Shown here piece by piece: positions 10,641 through 20,424 of a stretch of DNA of 64,000 bases (its first letter is position 1; each line of letters begins with the position of its first letter). The position numbers and the translations under genes were made by a program. This DNA comes from Bicyclus anynana (taxonomy: Eukaryota; Arthropoda; Insecta; Lepidoptera; Nymphalidae): assembly GCF_947172395.1 (NCBI RefSeq), contig NC_069105.1, positions 10,995,971 through 11,059,970 on the forward strand, in the 5' to 3' direction. The notes under the pieces were generated by a model that searched no databases, was not told the origin of the DNA, and saw only the letters and a program-made list of their open reading frames with translations.

Positions 10641-11211
10641 TATGCTTATATATAATTTCGGTTGGATATGTGTCTAAATGTATCAATTGAGTGTCAATTA
10701 GGGTAAGTACTCACTTATGACGTACCTACACAAAAAGGTGAGGTTTTAACTGTATACATATCAAGTAAATATAACACTACCTACACGTATAACAGTATAT
10801 GGTGTCCTTCCATTGTATTATTAGATTATGTACTTTGTAAGTTTACACGTTAAGAAATATTTATTTATGTTAATTATTTTAAACAGACGAAAAGGAGCTT
10901 TTCAATTTGACTTATGTATATTTTTTAAAACAAGATCACGCCATACTTTTCATAGTAACTGTCTTGTTAGATGATAGATCCCCTTATATAGGTAGGATAC
11001 CTTAAAGTTGGTGCAATTTAATATTCATTGGCATTAGAACTTGGACTTCAAGTAAACAGATGTCCTTAAAATTTAAATGACGAAGCATTTTTAATATTTT
11101 ATTGATTTCTGGGGTTACTGTAAAGGCTCGACGACCCATTAGTCCAACACGAATATCGCACAGTCTTAATATATACGACGTACGTAGCGATTTAGCGTTA
11201 CAGTACGACGA
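10641..11211. other. No gene seen
   Basis: AT-rich. A 70-codon minus-strand ORF at 11002-11214 has no recognisable similarity and overlaps the start of a SINE A fragment. Confidence 0.45.
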
Positions 11212-11293
11212 CATGTAGAAACCGCAACCTTAGATTGCATTATCGCTTACCATAAGGTGATATTGTAGTCAAAGGCAAAATTAAAAAAAAAAA
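11212..11293 (+). mobile_element. SINE A tail fragment
   Basis: ATGTAGAAACCG joined directly to TTAGATTGCATTATCGCTTA and GGTGATATTGTAGTCAAAGG, then an A-run. The central part of the SINE is deleted. Confidence 0.65.
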
Positions 11294-11334
11294 CACTTAA
11301 TAACAACTGCTTAATGGCAGCTTCTGTTTTCCCT

Positions 11335-11475
11335 ACCACCTACAACATGGGTATATTCAAGTCAAGAGTGAATAGGCATCTTCTAGGCAAGCGCGTACCA
11401 CCATAGGCTGCATCATCGCTTACTATCAAGCATGATTGCTGCCAAGCGCTAGCCTATATAATGTAAAAACAAAGC
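11335..11475 (+). mobile_element. LINE 3' end sharing its tail with SINE A
   Basis: TATTCAAGTCAAGAGTGAAT and GGCATCTTCTAGGCAAGCGC read in one frame as FKSRVNRHLLGKR, a coding 3' end, followed by GGCTGCATCATCGCTTAC, which resembles the SINE A tail. Similar copies lie at 35330-35460 (+) and 23752-23880 (-). This is probably the LINE whose machinery copies SINE A. Confidence 0.6.
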
Positions 11476-11539
11476 ATCCACACGCATACATACGTGAATA
11501 TTTTTAATTTTACCGCACATTGTAATCCGTTCGATGCGA

Positions 11540-11641
11540 TCTGTACCTACGATGTGGATCAGTGGACACACTTGTATTACTTTCTATACAAAGAATACTA
11601 TGCGTCCGAGACTTACGATGCAGGTCAGTGGACGCCTGCCA
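11540..11641. mobile_element. Partial copy of the 334-655 TIR element
   Basis: CTATACAAAGAATACTATGC and AGGTCAGTGGACGCCTGCCA match the right arm and interior of the element at 334-655. A second, same-orientation version of the terminal motif lies just upstream (ACCTACGATGTGGATCAGTG), so this copy is rearranged. Confidence 0.55.
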
Positions 11642-11719
11642 TTTATTGTTCAAACTTAAAATTAACAAAATACCTACCTAACAAAAATGTCAAGTTAAAC
11701 AAAATTAATATTCTTCGTC

Positions 11720-12440
11720 AACATCTGACGCTAAAGTAAGCACCTTGTACGAGTGAATTAATGATAAATAAATTATGGATTATTAATCCCCTAAAGTGGT
11801 TATTGTTATGCAAACGAAGTCACAAGCATCAGCTAGTATACATTAAGATGTGAGCGGCGAAACAATCACTTTATAATTTATTCATGTAAGTGTATCGAGC
11901 TCTCGATCAGACGGCGCCACTTTGATCGATAGCCCATCGGATGCAGTAATTAATCGATTGTAAATGTTATGTGATGTAATTTTCTATCCTACGCCCCGTT
12001 AATACCGTCTGTAGAAAGTCTATGGGATTATGGGATGATGTAATTATTTTTATAACACATTTGCTCGTAAAGTATCTGTTATTTCACCAATTTCAGTATT
12101 GTAATGTATAGCATTACGCACATGTGCCGTAATGTAAAGTTAAATGCACGTGTGCTGTAATGTAATTTAAAACGTTAATCATCCGTCTAAAAACTAACGG
12201 TACTTTTTTAAACCTTAGCAAAAAGTTTTTATGTCAGAAAAGTGCTCAACATTTTATGAATAAAATTAACTTTGTGAGATAAAGTACCTATAATAAATGG
12301 ACATTTAATTTTTTTGACAATAAATGACAAATCTGTAACAGAAACACAATAATATTTACTGTATGAGTAATACTATAAAAACGACAAAAAAGCTTGGAAA
12401 TGAAATGTACCTATTACGTGACTGGCTACTTATATACCTA
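11720..12440. other. No gene; low-repeat patch
   Basis: 11880-12180 is less AT-rich and has no matches elsewhere in the window. It has repeated GTAATGTA words near 12100-12165 (ACGCACATGTGCCGTAATGT and GCACGTGTGCTGTAATGTAA), a weak 40-bp direct repeat containing E-box-like CANNTG sites. Confidence 0.4.
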
Positions 12441-12636
12441 CTAGCTGACGCCGCGCGGTTTCACCCGCGTGGTTCCCGTTCCCGTAGGAATACCGAGATA
12501 ATATATAGCCTGTAGCCTTCCTCGATAAATGGGCTATCTAACACTGAAAGAATTTTTCAAATCGGACCAGTAGTACCTGAGATTAGCGCGTTCAATCAAA
12601 CAAACAAACTCTTCAGCTTTATAATATTAGTATAGA
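12441..12636 (-). mobile_element. H1 Helitron-like element, full length
   Basis: The cleanest H1 minus-strand copy: 5' TCTATACTAATATTATAAAG at 12636 and 3' CTAG at 12441, flanked A/T. The 3' hairpin GCGGGTGAAACCGCGCGG is intact. Length is 196 bp, the same as the plus-strand copy at 59598-59793. Confidence 0.9.
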
Positions 12637-12794
12637 TTGTTAAATGGTGATAGACTAAAAAAGAAAAACCTGGCTGAGTTTGTTAAGGGCTCTTCTTGAA
12701 CCAAGGCGCATTTGGAACTCTCGTAAATTTAATTTTAAGTTTTCGACTATTTATTATCACTACTATCTCATAATATTAATAATACATGACGTTA

Positions 12795-12845
12795 TGAAAG
12801 TGCTTGTAAACTAAGCCTAATTGAAAGAAATGACTATTGATTTAT
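12795..12845 (+). mobile_element. LINE 3' end fragment
   Basis: AAAGTGCTTGTAAACTAAGC then TAATTGAAAGAAATGA: the terminal ~50 bp of the 7787-8038 family. Confidence 0.5.
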
Positions 12846-12880
12846 TTATAGTACTAAATATATATTACATTTAGTTCTAT

Positions 12881-12994
12881 AATTAAATCAATATTAATAA
12901 AGTTATATTTATAAATAACTTTGGTAATATTGCCAAATCAATCAATATTACCAAAGTTATCTTTATAGATAGCTTTAGTAATATTGATTCAATT
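12881..12994. repeat. Foldback (52-bp imperfect arms)
   Basis: Arms 12881-12932 and 12943-12994 are inverted repeats, about 85% matching, around a 10-nt loop (CCAAATCAAT). It is very AT-rich and has no coding content. It could be a MITE core or a hairpin-forming repeat; it is followed 6 bp later by a second foldback. Confidence 0.8.
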
Positions 12995-13000
12995 TTACTT

Positions 13001-13066
13001 TAGTCAAGTTTTTCCTTGTCCACTATTTATGTTATCATAAATAGTAGACAAGGAAAAGCATGACTA
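13001..13066. repeat. Foldback (31-bp arms)
   Basis: Arms 13001-13031 and 13036-13066 pair at 28 of 31 positions around a TTAT loop. It immediately follows the foldback at 12881-12994. Confidence 0.85.
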
Positions 13067-13205
13067 TTTAAATAACTTCTACCAGAGGCTGACTCACTCT
13101 TGGAAGTAGGAAAATGTAAGTTAAGCTTAATCGCACTGATGAATAGGTTTGAAGAAAAATTTATTAGCTAGCACAAATATCTATTCTCACAAATATCTAT
13201 TATAA

Positions 13206-13490
13206 GAGCCGTGATATCCTAATGGATAAGACCTCTGCCTTCGCTTCCGATGGGTGTGGGATCGAATCCGGTCGAACTTTTTAGTTGTGTGCATTTTAAG
13301 AAATTAAATATCACGTGTTTCAAACAGTGAATGAAAAACATCGTGAGGAAACCTGCATACCAGAGAATTTTCTTAATTCTCTGCGTGTGTAAAGTCTGCC
13401 AATCTGCATTTGGTCAGCGTGGTGGCCTAACCCCTCTCATTTATAGAGGAGACTCGAGCTCAGCAGAGAGCCGAATATGGGTCGAAATTC
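13206..13490 (+). mobile_element. SINE B
   Basis: Head AGAGCCGTGATATCCTAATG with A box; B box GGGATCGAATCCGG; body TTAAATATCACGTGTTTCAA, CATCGTGAGGAAACCTGCAT and CTCTCATTTATAGAGGAGAC; end CCGAATATGGGTCG. A short deletion after the B box removes the usual GGGCATGCACCTCC segment. Confidence 0.85.
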
Positions 13491-13874
13491 TACTACTACT
13501 TAAATTAAAAAAATATAATATAAACTCAAATGCAATATTTATGAATTATAATCGAATGTCGTATTCAAAAATCGAAATGTCAGTCCATCACAAAACGAAA
13601 ACAAGCCACTGATGGAAACTTTCAAAAATCTATTTCCTGTCTGGACGCCCTTCCGGTATGGGCTCGCGCATTTTCCGGTTGTTTTCAAAACCCATTATTT
13701 TCCGATGCGGGAGATTGTTTTTCGAATTCATAATTGACGCCACGCTATCGTAAAATATTACATCCTACGTCAAGTTGCGCAGTATAAATGCCAAATTTAA
13801 TATAAATAACAATTTCATAAAAATTAAATATGTGGTTTCATTCCCAAAGTCTGAAAGTCCCATCTGGTTATAAA
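13491..13874. other. No gene seen
   Basis: Moderate-GC patch at 13620-13760 (TCTGGACGCCCTTCCGGTAT) is unique in the window with no convincing ORF. Confidence 0.4.
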
Positions 13875-14000
13875 ATCTTTCAAAAAAAAAATCAAAATTG
13901 TTTCATAAATAACGACGAGTTATGAGGTAACAAATTTAAAAATAAAGAACATACGCGTTGAATTGAGAACTTCCTTTTTTTGAAATTGGTTAATAATATA
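13875..14000 (+). repeat. Interspersed repeat ending TTTTTTGAAATTGGTTAA
   Basis: Contains ACGAGTTATGAGGTAACAAA and CATACGCGTTGAATTGAGAA followed by CTTCCTTTTTTTGAAATTGG. I recall this as a very common lepidopteran repeat end. A minus-strand piece of the same repeat is at 31148-31200. Confidence 0.55.
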
Positions 14001-14059
14001 GGGTCTTATTCAAGCACTAACTTTTGATTGAATAAAAAACTCAAAATTTCAAGCGAACA

Positions 14060-14240
14060 AAATAAAAAATATAAAAAATTCATTTATTTCATGTAGGCTC
14101 AGTCTACAAGCACTTTTGATACGTCAGTTAAGTTACTATTTGTAAAGATTCTAGCACCAGTTCGGAAGGAATGTTCTACTGAGAAGAAACCGGCAAGAAA
14201 CTCACCAGTTAATCACTGTTACAGTCACTGCTAAGTTCCA
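14060..14240 (-). mobile_element. LINE 3' UTR, 7787-8038 family
   Basis: Plus strand shows TTCATTTATTTCATGTAGGC, CTACAAGCACTTTTGATACG and GTTCGGAAGGAATGTTCTAC. It preserves a further upstream segment (GAAACCGGCAAGAAACTCAC) absent from most copies here. Confidence 0.65.
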
Positions 14241-14549
14241 GCAAAGTATCAGTTATAACTTAGTGAAATGATATGAAAAAAAACTGGTTACAAAGTTTGT
14301 TTTTACCCGAAGAGTTATCGTCTAACGACATTCTGTGAATTGTGTTAATGGCCTTGAGAATGTAGGTGTGCAAGGCTGTAGCGATTACCATAACTCACTA
14401 GCCACCTGCTCGCTACTCTGTCTGAGATGAAATTCTAATATAACATGATTTGCATCTTATAATCTAAGACTTATAGGCATTCTTCTGAAACCGATATACA
14501 GACGTTTTTTATTCAACAATATGTTAATTGCGACCTTAAATACCTGTAG

Positions 14550-14697
14550 CTTAGTGGCTTGCACAAGAGGTTTAACTAAAATATGCATTATACGTACAAA
14601 TTGAAGAAAATGGAAATTTCCTTTTCTAATACAGGTTCGTAGCGAGTCCTCAGGGTACGTTTACTTTCTTAGAAGTGCACGCTACAGCTGCAGTTAA
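14550..14697 (-). mobile_element. SINE E body (head missing)
   Basis: GCACAAGAGGTTTAACTAAA, then ATGGAAATTTCCTTTTCTAA and TAGAAGTGCACGC parallel the better copy at 42852-43055. The tRNA-like head is missing. Confidence 0.5.
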
Positions 14698-14720
14698 GTT
14701 AATGATACTTACCTTCTAAT

Positions 14721-15017
14721 TCATCATAATCATTATCAACCCATATTCGGCTCATTGCTGAGCTCGAGTCTACTCTCAGAATGAGAGGGCTTAGGCCAAT
14801 AGTCCACCACGCTGGCCCAATGCTGATTGGCAGACTTCACACACGCAGAGAATTAAGAAAATTCTCTGGTATTTCCTCATGACGTTTTTTCACGTGATTT
14901 TAATTTCTTAAAATGCACACAACTGAAAAGTTGGAGGTGCATTGCCCCGGACCGGATTCGAACCCACACCCTCCGGAATCGGTGGCAGAGGTCATATCCA
15001 CTGGGCAATCACGGCTA
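14721..15017 (-). mobile_element. SINE B
   Basis: Plus strand begins with the reversed tail (TTCATCATAATCATTATCAA), then CTGAGCTCGAGTCTACTCTC and the reversed B box CCGGATTCGAACCC, ending with GCCGTGATTGCCCAGTGG reversed at ~15015. Nearly complete; a ~15-bp deletion removes part of the AACATCGTGAGG segment. Confidence 0.9.
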
Positions 15018-15797
15018 GTTTCAAATAGATGAATATACGTACATGATTTCTATATTTCGTAATATAATAACTTAGCACTTTCTTAATATTAGTTACCTAC
15101 TCAGTAGATTTTGAATAATAGTGAAAAGAAAGAAATGAATTATGCGAAAGTAACCATTTTAACATAACCAAGGCCGTTTGGTTAGCTTTCACGAATTAAC
15201 CCATAAAATGAAAATAAAATAAATCGCAATAAAAATATCTCATCCGCTATAAAATACAAGACAAACAACTAGTTATTGTCAAAAGTATGACAATCCATTA
15301 TAAAAAACTTGTATGGTAAAATCAATTTTGTTGGGGTCAAAACTCGGTTGTCGCGGGTCACTACTATGCATAAATAAATTTTAATATCGTAGTACGGCTT
15401 TGGAAAAAAATTCTACGGAAACCAATTTTTGTGTGCACATTTATCAGTCACTATTGTGGTGGATATAAAGTGCATTGTCGTGTGGTTAAGTTGTAAAGTG
15501 GGATTGTTAACGCAGTTAAGGCCAGACAGTCGGGCGCAGAGGAGCTGTGAATATTTGAAACGCAATCTAGAGTCGTTGCGTACTAAAGATAGGTACTATT
15601 GTTCGGGAAAGTTCGGAAGGGAAATATGCTCTACTTTAAAGTTAATAAAAAGTAAAAATTTGCAAAATCAATGAAGATTTTTAAAAGAATCAAGTTTAAC
15701 TCGCGAAAGTTGCAAAAAAGAATGAATTATCTGCTTGGTTTTTCTAATATAAAAAAAAAATAATTGCTAAACTAATTGTCCCCTTTGTGTGTTTTCG
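15018..15797. other. No gene seen
   Basis: AT-rich. An ORF at 15429-15674 (81 codons) gives a basic peptide with no recognisable motif; I do not call it. Confidence 0.4.
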
Positions 15798-16102
15798 TCA
15801 TCAACCCATATACGGCTCACTGCTGAGCTCGAGTCTCCTCTCAGAATGAGAGGGGTTAGGCCAATAGTCCACCACGTTGGCCCAATGCGGATTGGCAGAC
15901 TTCACACACGCAGAGAATTAAGATATTTCTCTGGTATGCAGGTTTCCTCACGATGTTTTCCTTCACCGATTGAGACACGTGATATTTAATTTCTTAAAAT
16001 GCACACAACTGAAAAGTTGGAGGTGCATGCCCCGGAACGGATTCGAACCCACACCCTCCGGAATCGGAGGCAGAGGTCATATCCACTGGGCTACCACGGC
16101 TC
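15798..16102 (-). mobile_element. SINE B, full length
   Basis: The best-preserved SINE B here (~305 bp). On the minus strand it has the AGCCGTGGTAGCCCAGTGG head (A box), GGGTTCGAATCCG B box, TTAAATATCACGTGTCTCAA, CTGAGAGGAGACTCGAGCTC and the TATATGGGTTGATGA end. Peptides read across it are non-coding artefacts that recur in every copy. Confidence 0.92.
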
Positions 16103-16241
16103 ATTGTGTGTTTTACTAAATTGTTTTTTCTTGCAAAATATGTACAAGCTATCATTTTCTAAGCAAAACTTGATTATTTTTTTCAAAAATAATCAAGTCA
16201 CTGTTACAAATCGCATAACACATTGTTCATTATTTCCTTAA

Positions 16242-16372
16242 GCCTCAACGGCAAGAGCGGTTAGACTCATCACCGAGGGGTGGTGGTTCAAACCTCACCC
16301 AGTCTTTCCCGACTAGTTGGAGGGGAATGGGAATATTGGACATATTATAAAAAATATGGCAAATATTCTTTA
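16242..16372 (+). mobile_element. SINE C with internal deletion
   Basis: GCCTCAACGGCAAGAGCGGT, CACCGAGGGGTGGTGGTTCA, then directly AGTCTTTCCCGACTAGTTGG. Compared with 18849-19011 it lacks ~45 bp between the B box and the CCGACTAG block. Ends ATATGGCAAATATTCTTT plus A-run. Confidence 0.8.
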
Positions 16373-16749
16373 AAAAAAAATATTTTGACTACTGAAAAAC
16401 GATATCCAAAAAGGCACTCATTGAATAATGGGCCACCTCTGTCAATAAGTCTTTTGCTCAAAATGATGAAATCGAGTTATTCAGTTACATGTTATTTTTA
16501 TCCATGAAGGTCGTTCTAAAAGGTAAATTATAGAAATTCAATAGAGCATATTTCCCATCGCCACCGTACTCGAGTCATGTCAATCTGAGGTTCAGTTGAG
16601 ACTACAATAGGACCACCGCTTCCACACAATGGCCTTCATTGTCCACCCTTCTACAGGCCCTTGGCAAAAGAACACAAAAATATGTAGAGTTTAGTCGACA
16701 TAAGTTATTGAAAAGTTTTTTATTCCTACTTACTTAAATCACTTCTTCA
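16373..16749. other. No gene seen
   Basis: Unique within the window; includes ACCACCGCTTCCACACAATG at ~16612 with no supported frame or repeat. Confidence 0.4.
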
Positions 16750-17525
16750 AAATCGTTCACTTGACAGAGTAGTCGTGGTTTCAGCGATGAGCGACGAGTT
16801 CCGTACAATGCTCCTCCACTTTTGGCGATTGGCTGCATTATAAGTACACTCCACCATGGATGATTGTGTAACAGCCTTAACTATATCTGTTATCGCCGCG
16901 TTGCAACGACTTGCGGTACGGACGTTGCTCGTGGCGTTCGAGCCATCGACATCTCTTGTTATGTAATTATTTATGGGTTACTTGGGATAGGCGGGGAGAG
17001 TGACTTGAGTGGAAAAGGGACGTGTTTGTTAAAAGTCAAAGGATCTTTTAACCCTACACACAACGTTTACAGGTGCGTGACTTCACTCAAGGTCATTCTC
17101 TGCCATTCTAGGGTCTTATTTTGTTTACAGTTTGATTTGTTAATTAAGTTGTCCTGACAAATGTTGTGAATCATAACCTTTGTTCGAAATTTGTTTTCTT
17201 ATATTTATAATCACTTCTGAGTCTGCTAAAATATCTGTCCAGCGGGTTGGAGATCGCCTCTGGATCTTTTGCCTTCAATTTGACCCTGCACTACCAACCG
17301 CTCAGTTATATCATGAATTCTGGAGACGTGGCCAAAGTATTTTAAAATCCGTAAAAGCACAGTCGACGAAAGTCTTTCTTTTATGTCTAGTTCCTTGAAA
17401 ATAGAAACGTTGGTTTTGTACGCCGTCCAAGGAAGCCTCAACAAAGGTCTCCAACACTACATCTCCAGGGCATCGATCTTGGGACGGTCTCGTAGACGCA
17501 AGGACCGTAGAGAAAGATTGAAATG
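16750..17525 (-). pseudogene. LINE reverse-transcriptase C-terminus, broken and interrupted
   Basis: Minus-strand reading from 17525 gives RPKIDALEM, a stop where related proteins have W, then CWRPLLRLPWTAYKTNVSI, KYFGHVSRI and, after a frameshift, RRSPTRWTDILADSEV. This is the C-terminal region of a non-LTR reverse transcriptase (RTE-like, different from the TGATGA family). Unrelated DNA follows from about 17210 down to ~16930. A matching downstream piece then reads AVTQSSMVECTYNAANRQKW and RSIVRNSS near 16905-16770. Decayed and non-functional. Confidence 0.65.
17085..17205 (-). mobile_element. LINE 3' UTR fragment with 30-bp deletion
   Basis: Reverse complement of the first part of 7787-8038 (TATGATTCACAACATTTGTC, CTAGAATGGCAGAGAATG). 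It lacks ~30 bp between two CTGTAA copies present in 7787-8038. It sits between the two halves of the LINE pseudogene. Confidence 0.7.
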
Positions 17526-18848
17526 GTAAGACATCTTGTAAGTCAAACTTTAATGGTTTGGTGATCCTTATATCCCTTACGTCTTATTTAAACACTATCA
17601 GATGTTAATTATTATGACCGGAATCGCTTATTCCCAACTTCGGGTAAAGTATGCGCTAAACTTCTGGTCCACTCTGATGTTGCAATACGCTGAACTACGC
17701 AGTTAATATAACCCAGCTGGAATTATGTTTTCCTGCGTAGCCATAGGCCTCGTATTTCCAGCGGTCACAAAGTTTGGTGCATACTGTATTGGAAGAAATA
17801 ACATTGCTATATGTCCCTAGAACTTGATCCTAAGACTTCATATACTGCAGCCGCATAGGTCCACTATTGAGCTTATCAATACAATTGACATTGACCGGTG
17901 GCGCGCTCGTCACCGATCCGTTCGCTCAATATATTTGTGCGTTACCCGCAAAAAAAAAAAAAAAAAAATCAAGTTCATTTCAATAATATACAATAAATAC
18001 CATAGTAGAATAAGTTACCATCTGTAAAATTACTTCTGTGTAATAATATAATTAATAGTAATGTACCTACATGTATTATCATAAGTGCTTGCAACAAACG
18101 GGCGCTTAGCAGTGGTAGGTTGGTACCTACATGTCTTAAGGTAATAATAGTTTATTACTTTGTAAATTATGTCCTAATTGTTTTTCCTGCCATTATTCTA
18201 AATGTTTATAAAGGTGTGTAAGCCTGTACAAACAAATGACCATAGCATGTTAGCAATAAGAAATATTTATAAGTCTATTGTTCTAACAACACTGTTACAA
18301 TATATTATATAATAAAGACATTTAAAAATCAATCAAAAATCAATACAATACGTACACAGATAAACATCAACACAAGTAAAGGGCATGAATAATGCATATT
18401 CAAAAGTAGCCCAACAACAATTAATCGCAACAAATCCTCTTACAGAAGTATAACTGATGAACTTTACTACCGATATGGAAAGCAAGAGGCAATTGCAAGT
18501 GGCATTTCGCAGAAGGGCAACAATGTTCCGATAATTAGAACGGCGACCAACAATAGTGTTATTATTACTACGCAGCCAAGACGGTAGCTGTTATAATAAT
18601 GCAAATTAACTACTAGTAGGCATTGATATAAATTGTTAGATGGGCCCCTACATACTAAAGAACGCACAACTTTATGTCATTACCTAAAGACGTGCACGCA
18701 CATCTTATCTTAGTACGTAACAAGCGCACGCTGTGGGTGGACGTGGACTTAAAAAAATATTTACTGTTTTTTTTTATTTTAATCCCTTAACTATGCCTTC
18801 CTGTTCATTTTGGAAGTGTAAAAACACAAACCACAACATGATTAAAGA
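17526..18848. other. No gene; low-repeat sequence
   Basis: 17600-17960 is moderate-GC and unique here, with GACCGGTGGCGCGCTCGTCA near 17892 followed by a 19-base A-run at ~17950, suggesting the 3' end of a retroposed sequence I do not recognise. 18020-18840 is AT-rich with no features. Confidence 0.4.
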
Positions 18849-19011
18849 TAACGGTAAGGGCGATCGGTCTCATCACCGAGGGGTGGTGGTTCGATCCCCG
18901 CCCCGTTGGTCTATTGTCTTACCCACTCCTAGCACAGTCTTTCCCGACTAGTTGGATAGGAATGGGAATATTGGTCATATTTCAAAGATATGGCAAATAT
19001 TCTTTAACTAA
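18849..19011 (+). mobile_element. SINE C
   Basis: Contains CATCACCGAGGGGTGGTGGT, TTCGATCCCCGCCCCGTTGG, AGTCTTTCCCGACTAGTTGG and ATATGGCAAATATTCTTTAA. The most complete body of this family here; the first head bases are eroded. Confidence 0.8.
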
Positions 19012-19224
19012 AAAAAATTAAAAGAAAACCAATGATTAGAAAAGACCCAATGATTAAAAAGTAGGCTTAGAAATACGAGTAACATATAACCAATCATAAC
19101 TGACCCTACCTAGCCTAAAAACATGTTCGTTAAAAAAATATTTTAAAAAGACGTTTTTATTTATTTGGACAGAAACCACTAACAAAATGTCCTTTGTGCA
19201 ACAATGGGCAAAATCACTATATTG

Positions 19225-19350
19225 GTCAATTTACATCGCTTTGCAGTTCGTCTTTGCCGGTCAGACCTGGACCAATTAAGAAAACCTCAATCGGCCACGC
19301 CAGGGATCAAACCCGGAACCTCCATCACCACCACTGAGTCGAGGTTTTGA
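19225..19350 (-). mobile_element. SINE A, 5' half
   Basis: Reversed SINE A segments TCTTTGCCGGTCAGACCTGG, ACCAATTAAGAAAACCTCAA and the B-box region CCAGGGATCAAACCCGG. The tail half is absent on the left. It abuts the first 15-bp direct repeat at 19352. Confidence 0.7.
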
Positions 19351-19351
19351 C

Positions 19352-19545
19352 GGACCTATAAACCATAACTTGCTTAGTTAGCTTGCGTGTTCCCGGGACG
19401 CCTTCTTGACTCCCTATCAAGAAGGCGTCCCGGGAACACGCAAAGAGCAAGTACCGGGTTCGCCCTCCCTCGATTCGGCCCAAATTACCGAGAGGTTGAA
19501 AGGGCCATGGGAGGTGGTGGGTTGTCCCTAGGACCTATAAACCAT
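19352..19545. repeat. Block bounded by 15-bp direct repeats
   Basis: GGACCTATAAACCAT occurs exactly at 19352-19366 and 19531-19545. The 164 bp between them hold a perfect palindrome and a GC-rich segment (CCGAGAGGTTGAAAGGGCCA) unlike the flanks. The arrangement looks like an insertion with a target-site duplication; the inserted family is unknown. Confidence 0.7.
19383..19443. repeat. Perfect palindrome, 27-bp arms, CCCGGG-containing
   Basis: Arms 19383-19409 and 19417-19443 are perfectly complementary around the 7-nt loop CTCCCTA. Perfect pairing of a GC-rich stem implies it is recent or maintained. Candidate hairpin RNA or cruciform; no transcription evidence in the sequence. Confidence 0.95.
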
Positions 19546-20192
19546 CAAAAGGTCCATTGGCAATATATTATTAGTAGGCATTGTAGTAGTATAATCATGA
19601 AGTTGTAAACGTAAGTACGTTACGCACTTAATAATAACACTTTAGAATGATAATAAATAACAAATCTTATAGAAATTTTGGTGTCAAGGCCGACATATTC
19701 CGACAGGCGAGTCCACGCGCAGTCAGTAGAGAGTCTGATTTGCATAATCTTTATTTAATTGTTTGTGTACCACTTTTGAGGTTGATTTCAAAACTCGAAT
19801 CTTATCATAACTCTCAAACACCTGTCGCGGTACAGCTATCCCATACAGGTTTCTAGAGACATAGCCGTTTTCGATGTAAAGTCACTGTTTAGCGATCAGT
19901 ACAGAATGGTAACTTGTAGTTCTTTTTTATTGTATGCAGTTTTTAAAATCATGATGTTTAGAAAAGTGGACTTGACTATCTAAATCTTCGTAACCTAATA
20001 ACGATTAAATAATTTGCCTTAATATAAAGCCGGTGTATTTAATTAACTTATGATGACACAATGAGACGCCAGAGGAGAAAGTTGTGTACAGAACAAAACT
20101 GGTGCTTTTGATACAGACGTTAAACTTCATTCTGTACTTACGCCGTGGCATAGTCACAAAAGTTTTTAACTTCCGTTAAATCAACTTACTAA
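19546..20192. other. No gene seen
   Basis: AT-rich spacer; a 69-codon ORF at 19647-19856 has no recognisable features. Confidence 0.4.
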
Positions 20193-20424
20193 TCACACTA
20201 ATATTATAAAGGCGAAAGTTTGTGTGTAAGTGTGAAAGTGTGTAAGTATGTTTGTTCTTCTTTTACGCTGCGGCTACTGAAGCGATTTGGCTGAAATTTG
20301 GAATGGAAATAGATTTTACTCTGGATTAACACATAGGCTACTTTTATCCCGAAAAAATCCATGGTTCCCGCGGGATTTGTGAAAAACAGAATTTCACGCG
20401 GACGAAGTCGCGGGCATCCGATAG
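20193..20424 (+). mobile_element. H2 Helitron-like element
   Basis: Starts TCACACTAATATTATAAAGG, has GCGATTTGGCTGAAATTTGG and CACGCGGACGAAGTCGCGGG hairpin, and ends ATAG instead of CTAG. A GTGTGTAAGTGTGAAAGTGT expansion lies near the 5' end. Confidence 0.85.

Noticed and set aside
16024..16101. Possible tRNA gene (GGGTTCGAATCCG B box)
   Set aside because: This is the promoter head of SINE B, repeated in about ten copies, and does not close into a tRNA cloverleaf.
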